Assembly: GCA_016213455.1 (NCBI GenBank)
Contig: JACRAG010000091.1
Coordinates: forward strand, 1 to 6,509
DNA: 6,509 bases
Origin: Anaerolineae bacterium
GTDB lineage: Bacteria; Chloroflexota; Anaerolineae; Anaerolineales; Anaerolineaceae
Direction of reading: 5' to 3'
The position numbers and the translations under genes are program-made. Shown one piece after another: positions 1-5,718 of the stretch. The stretch's first letter is position 1, and the number at the start of each line of letters is the position of its first letter. The notes beneath the pieces are model-generated. The model did not search any database and was not told the origin of the DNA. It saw nothing but the letters and a program-made list of their open reading frames with translations.

Positions 1-1378
1 TACCGGCAACGCGCTGCTGCAGCTGGTGTCTGCGGTGGTGCTGCTGGTTGGCACGTTGGTGATATTGTTCTCGATGAATGTCACATTGACGCTGATATAT
101 CTTGCCATGCTGCCGTTCATCCTGGTGGTATTCTTCCTGTTCATCCGGCAGATCATGCCGCTGTCGAAGACGGTGCAAGAACGCCTGGGCAAGATGAACA
201 CGGTGCTGCAGGAGAATCTGGCAGGCATTCGCATCGTCAAGGCGTTTGCCCGTGAGGATTTTGAGCATGACCGATTCTCAGTCTCCAACAAGAATTTGCT
301 GGCTACCTCCATCGACCTGCTCAAACTCTTTTCGACCTTCTTTCCATTGATCTTCCTGGTAGCCAACCTGGGCACCGTGGCGGTGGTATGGGTGGGCGGA
401 TATCAAGTGATTGGCGAGCGTCTTACGCTGGGCGAGTTGGTGGCCTTTCTGAGCTATCAGGGCTATTTCCTCATGCCCATCTTCATGCTGGGCTTTATCG
501 GTTCCGCACTCTCCCGGGCTGAGGCTTCGGCGCAGCGGATTTTCGAGGTTGTGGACGCCCATTCTGAAGTGGTCGAGAAGGCAGATGCGATTGAACTGGC
601 TGCGCTGCGCGGTGATGTGGACTTCCAAAACGTGACCTTCCGGTATGCCGGGAGCGATACGGATGTGGTGAAGGATTTGACTTTCAGCGTCAAGGCCAAC
701 CAGACCGTGGCGGTGTTGGGTCAAACCGGGGCAGGCAAATCTTCGATCATCAACCTGGTACCGCGTTTTTATGACGTGACCGCCGGCGCCGTACTGGTGG
801 ACGGGACCAATGTGAAGGATGTAACCATCGAGTCGTTACGCAGGCACATCGGCATCGTTCTGCAAGAGACCACGCTGTTCTCTGGCAGTATTCGTGACAA
901 CATTGCGTATGGTCGTCCGGGCGCGAGCGATGAGGAGATCATCGCGGCGGCGAAGGTTGCCCAGGCGCATGAATTCATTGAAGAAATGCCGGAAGGTTAT
1001 GCTACCGAGATTGGTGAACGCGGCGTTGGGCTCTCTGGCGGGCAAAAACAACGTATTGCCATCGCGCGCGCGGTGCTGCTCAACCCCCGCATCCTGATTA
1101 TGGATGACAGCACGTCCTCTGTAGATGCGGAGACCGAATATAAAATCCAGCAAGCGCTGGCTGACTTGCGCCAGGGGCGAACCAGTTTCATCATCGCCCA
1201 GCGCATCAGCACTGTGCGCAGCGCCGATCTGATCCTGCTGCTCGATCAGGGCAGGCTGGTTGCCAGCGGCACGCATAATGAGCTGATGCAATCGAGTGAA
1301 CTGTATACCGAGATTCTCAACACACAATTCGGTGACCGGGCTGAACTGGTCGCTGCTTATGAGGAGGTGGCGCAATGA
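1..1378 (+). CDS. ABC exporter half-transporter, degenerate-ATP-site subunit (5' partial)
   Basis: Inner-membrane ABC exporter half-transporter: a membrane domain fused to an ATPase domain that pumps an unknown substrate out of the cell. The frame is open from base 2, so the start lies upstream. 458 residues are visible and about 140 (TM1-2) are probably missing. Visible residues 1-180 hold hydrophobic segments matching TM3-6 and the cytoplasmic-loop motif KAFARE. The ATPase domain follows: Walker A GQTGAGKSS (240-248), Q-loop Gln288, signature LSGGQKQR (344-351), Walker B ILIMDD with Asp369 where the catalytic Glu belongs, and IAQRIST with Gln400 where the switch His belongs. These two changes mark the degenerate-site subunit of a heterodimeric exporter (TM287-like, family knowledge). 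The stop overlaps the next gene's start, whose product is the likely partner. The substrate (drug, lipid or peptide) cannot be read from the sequence. Confidence 0.95.
   Translation, partial: TGNALLQLVSAVVLLVGTLVILFSMNVTLTLIYLAMLPFILVVFFLFIRQIMPLSKTVQERLGKMNTVLQENLAGIRIVKAFAREDFEHDRFSVSNKNLLATSIDLLKLFSTFFPLIFLVANLGTVAVVWVGGYQVIGERLTLGELVAFLSYQGYFLMPIFMLGFIGSALSRAEASAQRIFEVVDAHSEVVEKADAIELAALRGDVDFQNVTFRYAGSDTDVVKDLTFSVKANQTVAVLGQTGAGKSSIINLVPRFYDVTAGAVLVDGTNVKDVTIESLRRHIGIVLQETTLFSGSIRDNIAYGRPGASDEEIIAAAKVAQAHEFIEEMPEGYATEIGERGVGLSGGQKQRIAIARAVLLNPRILIMDDSTSSVDAETEYKIQQALADLRQGRTSFIIAQRISTVRSADLILLLDQGRLVASGTHNELMQSSELYTEILNTQFGDRAELVAAYEEVAQ
1361..1368 (+). promoter_or_regulatory. Shine-Dalgarno site for the second ABC gene
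   Basis: GAGGAGGT lies six bases before the ATG at 1375, inside the last codons of the upstream gene. It is a near-complete anti-16S match and supports the start in the ATGA overlap, hence translational coupling. A second ATG directly follows at 1378. Another in-frame ATG at 1393 has GGAGG four bases upstream, but it is less well placed. Confidence 0.8.
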
Positions 1379-3201
1379 TGCATGGAGGACCGATGCGCCG
1401 GCTGGCGGAAGCCGGCGAAGAGAAGCCGCGCAACACGCGCGAGGTCATAATGCGCCTGGCTGGTTATCTGCTGCCGCATAAATGGGCGCTGGTAGGTGTG
1501 CTTTTCTTTGTGTTGATCAGCGCTGCCTCACAAGGCTTGGGGCCAATTTTGACTGGTCGGGCAGTGGATGAACTAATCGCCAACAAAGATACCACCGGTT
1601 TGGCCATCACCATGGTGATCTTAATCGCCGTGTATTTGGTGGGTTGGTTGGGCACCCGCTACCAGATTTACCTGATGGGCAAATTGAGCCAGGAAATCCT
1701 GGCTGGCTTGCGCCAGCAGGTGTTTGACAAGCTGCAGTCTCTTTCTTTGCAGTATCTGGAAGGCAAGCTGGCGGGCGACCTGATGAGCCGCCTGGTGAAC
1801 GATATTCAGGCGCTGGATTCCTTCTTCAGCCAGGCCTTTGTCCAGATGGTCGGCTCGGTGTTTGCGCTGTTGGGTATCCTGATTGCCATGATGGCGTTGA
1901 ACTGGCAGCTGGGGCTGGCGGTGCTGGTGGTGCTGCCGGTGCTGTGGTTTGTGACCACCTTCTTCTCCCGCCTGGCGCGCAACGCCTTCAAAAAGACGCG
2001 CGAAACCATCGGCGACGTGTCCGCAGACCTGGAAGAAGAGTTGAGCGGCGTGAAAGTCGCCCAGGCCTTTAACCGCACGGATGTGAATGTGCGCCGCTTT
2101 GCTCAACGAAACGCTGCCAACCGGGATGCCAACATCAATGCCACGGCGGTCACCTCGGCCTTTTCACCTGCCATGGATGTGCTTTCCACCCTGGATACGG
2201 CGCTGGTCGCCGCGATGGGCGGCGCGCTGGCGATTCGCGGTGATATCAGCGTGGGCGTGGTGGTGGCATTCCTGCAATACGTGCAGAACTTCTTCCGTCC
2301 GCTGCAGACCGTGGCGCAGATGTGGACGCTCGCCCAGGCAGCTTTTGCAGCGGCCGAGCGTATTTTTGATATTCTGGATCAGACGCCAGGGGTGGCCGAT
2401 GCGCCGGATGCAAAGCAAGTCTCCAGCCTGGAAGGTCGGGTTCGGTTTGAAAATGTCTCTTTCGCGTATGAGCGCGGTGTGCCTGTATTGAAGAACATCG
2501 ATCTGGACGTGCCGGCGGGACAGACCGTGGCTGTGGTTGGCCCAACCGGGGCAGGCAAGACGACCATCGCCGGGTTGATTGCACGCTTTTACGACCCGCT
2601 GGAGGGGCGTGTGCTGGTGGATGATCAGGATGTGCGCAGCTTTGAGCAGCGCAGCTACCGCGCAAAAATGGGGCTGGTGACTCAGGATCCGTTCCTGTTC
2701 TCAGGCACCATCATGGAAAATATTCGTTATGGACGCATTGATGCCAGCGATGAAGAAGTTATCGCGGCAGCCAGAGCAGCCAATGCTGACGATTTCATCA
2801 CCCGCCTGCCGGAAGGTTATCAGACCGAAGCCGGCGAACGGGGAAAGCTGCTGAGTCAGGGCCAGCGTCAATTGATCGCGATTGCCCGCGCCATACTGGC
2901 TGACCCGCGCATCCTCATCATGGATGAGGCAACCGCCAGCATCGATACCCGCACGGAAGCGTTGATTCAAAAAGCGTTACGCAGCCTGCTGAAAGGCCGC
3001 ACCAGCTTCGTCATTGCGCACCGCCTTTCCACCATTCGCAACGCCGACCAACTCCTGGTGATCGACCAAAATCAAATTTTGGAGCGGGGCACGCATCAGG
3101 AATTATTGGAAAAGGGCGGGCTGTATGCCGATTTATACAACCGGCAATTCTACAACCCGGAGAAAGAGGTTGTAAATGAGTCTGCGCTTTTTGCTGATTG
3201 A
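1375..3201 (+). CDS. ABC exporter half-transporter, catalytic subunit
   Basis: 608-residue half-transporter, the usual length for a membrane domain plus ATPase domain. It probably pairs with the preceding subunit in the inner membrane. Hydrophobic segments consistent with six TM helices lie between residues 38 and 325. The ATPase domain starts near 355: Walker A GPTGAGKTT (389-397, Lys395), Q-loop Gln437, signature LSQGQ (493-497), Walker B ILIMDE with catalytic Glu518, and IAHRLST with switch His549. Gln495 replaces the first Gly of LSGGQ, so this signature is altered while Glu and His are intact. In a head-to-tail dimer, this Walker A/B would face the normal LSGGQ of the first subunit (working site), and the first subunit's Asp/Gln would face LSQGQ (degenerate site). 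It resembles TM288, LmrD or BmrD. Substrate unknown. It starts inside the upstream stop (ATGA), with a strong ribosome-binding site. Confidence 0.96.
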   Translation: MMHGGPMRRLAEAGEEKPRNTREVIMRLAGYLLPHKWALVGVLFFVLISAASQGLGPILTGRAVDELIANKDTTGLAITMVILIAVYLVGWLGTRYQIYLMGKLSQEILAGLRQQVFDKLQSLSLQYLEGKLAGDLMSRLVNDIQALDSFFSQAFVQMVGSVFALLGILIAMMALNWQLGLAVLVVLPVLWFVTTFFSRLARNAFKKTRETIGDVSADLEEELSGVKVAQAFNRTDVNVRRFAQRNAANRDANINATAVTSAFSPAMDVLSTLDTALVAAMGGALAIRGDISVGVVVAFLQYVQNFFRPLQTVAQMWTLAQAAFAAAERIFDILDQTPGVADAPDAKQVSSLEGRVRFENVSFAYERGVPVLKNIDLDVPAGQTVAVVGPTGAGKTTIAGLIARFYDPLEGRVLVDDQDVRSFEQRSYRAKMGLVTQDPFLFSGTIMENIRYGRIDASDEEVIAAARAANADDFITRLPEGYQTEAGERGKLLSQGQRQLIAIARAILADPRILIMDEATASIDTRTEALIQKALRSLLKGRTSFVIAHRLSTIRNADQLLVIDQNQILERGTHQELLEKGGLYADLYNRQFYNPEKEVVNESALFAD

Positions 3202-3213
3202 ATAGAGGAGAGA

Positions 3214-3225
3214 GGGAATATTCCC
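3214..3225. repeat. 12-bp perfect palindrome
   Basis: GGGAATATTCCC lies 12 bases after the stop of the second ABC gene. It is perfectly self-complementary with no loop, which suits a dimeric DNA-binding protein better than an RNA hairpin. I recognise no known operator in it. It lies about 65 bases upstream of the promoter-like box at 3280-3307, so it could be an operator for that, or chance. Confidence 0.3.
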
Positions 3226-3279
3226 ACGAAAAGGATACAAAATTCTTATTAAGAGTTTTCTAAATCCAAGCCAAAACAC

Positions 3280-3307
3280 TTCTCAATTCAATAAATAATG
3301 CTATAAT
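3280..3307 (+). promoter_or_regulatory. Putative extended -10 promoter in the convergent gap
   Basis: TATAAT (3302-3307) is preceded by TGC (3299-3301), giving a perfect extended -10 box, TGnTATAAT. Sixteen bases upstream is TTCTCA (3280-3285), a 4-of-6 match to TTGACA. Initiation about seven bases after the box would fall near 3314, at the first bases of the 17-bp hairpin. No gene follows on this strand, only the two hairpins and then genes on the other strand. The surroundings are AT-rich, so a chance match is possible. Confidence 0.4.
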
Positions 3308-3312
3308 AACTT

Positions 3313-3358
3313 CAACACAGCGCTGGATGCCCCCCTCATCCAGCGCTGTGTTGCTTTT
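3313..3358 (+). terminator. 17-bp perfect hairpin with short T run, probable terminator of the ABC operon
   Basis: The arms at 3313-3329 and 3337-3353 are perfectly complementary (17 bp, rich in G and C towards the loop) around a seven-base loop, CCCCCCT. They are followed by C and TTTT (3355-3358). The shape and position, about 110 bases after the ABC operon stop on the plus strand, fit an intrinsic terminator, though the T run is short. There is no T run on the minus-strand side. The same hairpin could instead be the body of a small RNA started by the box at 3302-3307. Confidence 0.65.
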
Positions 3359-3396
3359 AATCACAAAAATACCGCCCAATTTGAGCGGTATTTTTG
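3314..3396 (+). ncRNA. Candidate small RNA made of two hairpins
   Basis: Hypothetical. If the extended -10 box at 3299-3307 is used, the transcript would begin at or near the 17-bp hairpin. It would end after that hairpin's T run (about 45 bases) or after the T run inside the second hairpin at 3391-3395 (about 80 bases). The first hairpin exposes a C-rich loop, CCCCCCT, able in principle to pair with G-rich Shine-Dalgarno sequences, as C-rich loops of known regulatory RNAs do. No RNA family is recognised and no open reading frame of note lies in it. Confidence 0.2.
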
Positions 3397-3403
3397 TGAT
3401 TAA
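3357..3403. terminator. Bidirectional intrinsic terminator, 19-bp perfect hairpin
   Basis: The arms at 3357-3375 and 3385-3403 are perfectly complementary (19 bp) around a nine-base loop. The core TACCGC/GCGGTA is flanked by a run of five A on the left and five T on the right. RNA from either strand therefore forms a GC hairpin followed by U5. It sits directly beside the stop codon (3404-3406) of the minus-strand operon and downstream of the plus-strand ABC operon, as expected for a terminator shared by converging operons. Confidence 0.85.
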
Positions 3404-4060
3404 TTACCGGCTGACCATCTCGCAGCGCAAGGGTGGATCAGCCTGAGTGAGCTGTTGCCATTCTGCGAGCAATTGATCGTATGCCAGGTTGGTGTTGAGG
3501 TGGGCAGCAAAGGCCTGGTAATCGAAGGAGGGGAGCGGAACGGTTTGTGCATTCAACAGCGCGGAGCAGCTCGCCTGCAGAATCTGGCTGTCGCCGGAGG
3601 TGTTGGCTTTGAGGGCGGTTTGGCGTACCCAGGCGGTAACCTGTTCCAGCCCGGCATCATCCGTCATCAGGTAACCGCTGGTGCTGCGATTGTCTCCGGT
3701 GGCTTTGCGCAGGAACACAGGTGCCGGCGCGCCGGTGTTGGTCAGGCCGAAACTGTTTTTCAACTCCTGCCCGCGCTGTGGATCATCGCTGTTGGGATAC
3801 AGGCGTACAAAGGTGAGAACCGTCTGGTTTTCCGAGTGGAAACGCAGCGCCATCCAGACCGAGCGCAGTTGCGGCTGCTGCGCCTGGAGATCATCCACCT
3901 GGATCAATACAATATTGGTCTGCTGTTCACGCAGCAGGGCTGTTTTGGGGCTGACCGGCAGGCGTGCCTGGGTTTCTGCCCTGGCAGCCATGAGGAACCC
4001 GCCAAATGCGAACAGGACGAAGGATACCAGGGCGGAGAGGATCAGCGTCGCGTATTTCAT
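3404..4060 (-). CDS. Secreted or membrane-anchored LCP-like protein, catalytic motifs degenerate
   Basis: 218 residues. Residues 1-29 form a hydrophobic signal or anchor (MKYATLILSALVSF onward) ending in ARA, a possible signal peptidase site, so the rest is probably outside the membrane. Residues 48-90 (TNIVLIQVDD, then LRSVW, then TFVRLYP) and 127-145 (TSGYLMTDDAGLEQVTAWV) follow the order and strand pattern of the LytR-CpsA-Psr domain: NILLLGxD, RSDT, LSIPRD, and the segment before DALGG. LCP enzymes attach polymers to the cell wall. The RSDT and PRD arginine motifs are not intact here, so an inactive or binding role is more likely; this is inference. Cys165 and Cys213 could form a disulfide. 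It is the last gene of the operon, three bases after the small membrane protein, with only a weak GGGG ribosome-binding match, so translational coupling is likely. The gene itself is certain; the family assignment is tentative. Confidence 0.8.
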   Translation of the reverse strand: MKYATLILSALVSFVLFAFGGFLMAARAETQARLPVSPKTALLREQQTNIVLIQVDDLQAQQPQLRSVWMALRFHSENQTVLTFVRLYPNSDDPQRGQELKNSFGLTNTGAPAPVFLRKATGDNRSTSGYLMTDDAGLEQVTAWVRQTALKANTSGDSQILQASCSALLNAQTVPLPSFDYQAFAAHLNTNLAYDQLLAEWQQLTQADPPLRCEMVSR

Positions 4061-4063
4061 GGG

Positions 4064-4282
4064 TTACCCCAGGAATGACAGAATGATATACAACGCAAAA
4101 CCAGAAACCATGCCTGTCAGGCTGCTGAGTGCCATCACTGCCGCCCATAAAGGTAGTTCGTGCGACTGCACAATCCGGATGCTTTTCTGCAGCGTCTTGC
4201 GGATCGGTCGGGCGCGGTTGAGCGTGTGGATAGCCAGGTTACAGGCAAACAATTCGGCGCGGTAAGTCATTCGAGAATTCAT
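4064..4282 (-). CDS. Small single-pass membrane protein, function unknown
   Basis: 72 residues. The N-terminal 40 are basic and polar (RARPIRKTLQKSIR around 23-36). Residues 44-71 are a continuous hydrophobic stretch rich in Gly, Leu and Ile (WAAVMALSSLTG onward) that ends at the C-terminus. The positive-inside rule suggests the N-terminal part is cytoplasmic with a C-terminal anchor. The ATG at 4282 has GGAG seven bases upstream (minus strand), inside the 12-base gap after the preceding gene's stop, which supports this start over the next ATG four codons in. I recognise no family. Lying between an FtsZ gene with its small companion and a secreted LCP-like gene, it could be a membrane tether or adaptor, but that is inference from position only. 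Confidence 0.7.
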   Translation of the reverse strand: MNSRMTYRAELFACNLAIHTLNRARPIRKTLQKSIRIVQSHELPLWAAVMALSSLTGMVSGFALYIILSFLG

Positions 4283-4294
4283 TCCAAATCTCCA

Positions 4295-4513
4295 TTAATG
4301 AGATGCGGTCATTTTTGATATTTTTCCGGCGGCATCCGCCACAACGCGCACGGTCTGGGGCAAATTACGACCGTCGGCGGTTTGGGCAGAAAATTTGAAA
4401 ACCAAAACGTACTGGGTTTCAGACTGTTGGGTGACCTTGGGCTGAACGCCGCTGGTACCGGGGAACTTTTTATTTACCTGGGCGCAGATGGCCTGGATCA
4501 CTTGTCTGTCCAT
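4295..4513 (-). CDS. Small soluble protein next to ftsZ, function unknown
   Basis: 72 residues with no signal or membrane segment. A likely N-terminal helix (MDRQVIQAICAQVNKKF) is followed by alternating strand-like stretches (TQYVLVFKFSAQT, TVRVVADAAGKISKMTAS), suggesting a small alpha-plus-beta domain. The start is well supported: GGAG lies six bases before the ATG, in the 15-base gap after the ftsZ stop. Reading frame and spacing argue for a real co-transcribed gene. I recognise no family. Being immediately downstream of ftsZ, it may act with FtsZ, but nothing in the sequence proves this. Confidence 0.7.
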   Translation of the reverse strand: MDRQVIQAICAQVNKKFPGTSGVQPKVTQQSETQYVLVFKFSAQTADGRNLPQTVRVVADAAGKISKMTASH

Positions 4514-4528
4514 GGTTATCTCCGATGC

Positions 4529-5707
4529 CTAGCGCATCCGCCGGCGCATGAAAGCCGGGATATCCAGATCGGCAGCGGCCATTTCGTGCTGGGCTTCGGC
4601 TGGCTCGGGCTGCGGGGTGGGCGGAATGAAATGGCGCAGGCTGGGGCGCACCGGTTCGGCGAAGGAAGGCGAGCGCTGCTCATTCATAGGCAGCTGGCGT
4701 GGGTCGGCGGGGCGAGTTTCGAGCGGCGTGGCGCCCAATCCCGTGATGATCAGGATGACCTGGGTGCGATCGCGCATGCGCTCGTCGGTGATCACGCCAG
4801 GGATGATCTCAGCGCGACCATGGGTCTGCTCCTGCAGGTAGCTCATGGCCTCCATCATTTCCATGAAGGTCATATCGGAACCGCCGGTGAAGTTGGCGAC
4901 GATGGCTGTGGCGTCATCGATGCTGATCGACTCGAGCAAGGGGTGGTGGAGGGCATGTTCAACCGCTTTGAGGGCTTTGTTGGGGCCTTCGCCGATGCCG
5001 ATCGACAGCATGGAGCCGCCGCCCATCTGCATGACCTGGCGAATGTGGGCAAAGTCCACATTGATCAGACCAGGCTGGGTGATCAGTTCAGAGATACCTT
5101 GAACGCCCTGGCGCAGCACATCGTCCGCCATGCGAAAGGCCATATCCAGGGGCAGGTTGGCCGGGGCAATTTTGAGCAGCTGGTCATTGGGCACCGTGAT
5201 CAGGGTGTCGGCGTGGGGGGCCAGTTTGGCGATGCCTTCGCGGGCATTGCGCTGACGGCGGCCAACTTCAAAGGTAAACGGCATGGTAACCACGGCGACG
5301 GTCACAGCGCCAACCGCGCGGGCTGCGCGGGCTGCCACAGCGATGCTGCCGGTGCCGGTTCCGCCACCCATACCTGCGGTGAGGAACACCATATCTGAAC
5401 CGCGCAAAGCGTCGCAGAGCACCGGGAAGCTTTCTTCCGCTGCCAATTCGCCAGTGGATGGGTTGCCGCCAGCCCCCAGCCCGCGGGTTGTGCGTGGACC
5501 CAGGCAGATTTTTTTCGGGGCCAGACTCTGATTGAGCGCCTGCAGATCGGTGTTAGCGGTAATAAATTCGGCGCCTTTTAAATCAAGTTCAATCATGCGG
5601 TTGACCGCATTTGAACCGCCGCCGCCCATGCCGATGATCTTGAGAACGGGCAGGCGGGTATTCAAAGTTGAACGCTGAATCGGTTTGGTCGGTACCATGG
5701 TTGTCAT
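4529..5707 (-). CDS. ftsZ: Cell-division tubulin FtsZ with altered T7 catalytic loop
   Basis: 392-residue FtsZ, the cytoplasmic GTPase that polymerises into the division ring. Motifs in order: GMGGGGSNAVNRM (26-38), NTD (52-54), RGLGAGGNPSTG (75-86), tubulin signature GGGTGTGS (114-121), PNDQLL (173-178), T7 loop NVDFAH (216-221), the C-terminal GTPase-domain stretch IIPGVITDE (301-309), a Pro-rich linker (about 333-378) and the C-terminal peptide DLDIPAFMRRRMR (380-392), which binds FtsA-type partners in known species. His221 stands where the family has Asp (E. coli Asp212), a residue that completes the neighbour's GTP site for hydrolysis; the first Asp (218) is kept. This may be a slow or inactive GTPase, or a second FtsZ working with a normal copy elsewhere. 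I chose the ATG at 5707 because GAGGTG lies five bases upstream. The longer frame to 5830 adds 41 residues that overlap the upstream gene and are unlike FtsZ. Confidence 0.95.
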   Translation of the reverse strand: MTTMVPTKPIQRSTLNTRLPVLKIIGMGGGGSNAVNRMIELDLKGAEFITANTDLQALNQSLAPKKICLGPRTTRGLGAGGNPSTGELAAEESFPVLCDALRGSDMVFLTAGMGGGTGTGSIAVAARAARAVGAVTVAVVTMPFTFEVGRRQRNAREGIAKLAPHADTLITVPNDQLLKIAPANLPLDMAFRMADDVLRQGVQGISELITQPGLINVDFAHIRQVMQMGGGSMLSIGIGEGPNKALKAVEHALHHPLLESISIDDATAIVANFTGGSDMTFMEMMEAMSYLQEQTHGRAEIIPGVITDERMRDRTQVILIITGLGATPLETRPADPRQLPMNEQRSPSFAEPVRPSLRHFIPPTPQPEPAEAQHEMAAADLDIPAFMRRRMR

Positions 5708-5710
5708 ATG

Positions 5711-5718
5711 CTCACCTC
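5711..5718 (-). promoter_or_regulatory. Shine-Dalgarno site fixing the ftsZ start
   Basis: On the minus strand GAGGTGAG precedes the ATG at 5705-5707; the GAGGTG core ends five bases before it. The site overlaps the stop codon of the upstream gene (TGA at 5714-5712), so ftsZ translation is probably coupled to it. It decides the start against the in-frame ATG at 5830. Confidence 0.75.

Noticed and set aside
26..28. GTG as the start of the first ABC gene
   Set aside because: It falls within a transmembrane helix, the frame is open to base 2, and about two helices expected for this family would be missing.
836..1375. 179-codon minus-strand open frame opposite the first ABC gene
   Set aside because: It lies antisense to the ATPase domain with all its motifs intact. 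Its composition looks like a shadow frame and it has no neighbour on that strand.
3455..4078. 207-codon plus-strand open frame opposite the LCP-like gene
   Set aside because: The minus-strand frame has a signal peptide, operon spacing and an adjacent terminator. The plus-strand frame has a Gly/Arg-rich shadow composition and would start within the terminator-proximal end of a convergent gene.
4382..5398. Long open frame on the plus strand (338 codons) opposite ftsZ
   Set aside because: It is fully antisense to an unmistakable FtsZ. Its product is rich in His, Gly and Arg, as expected from the reverse of GC-rich coding DNA, and shows no family motif.
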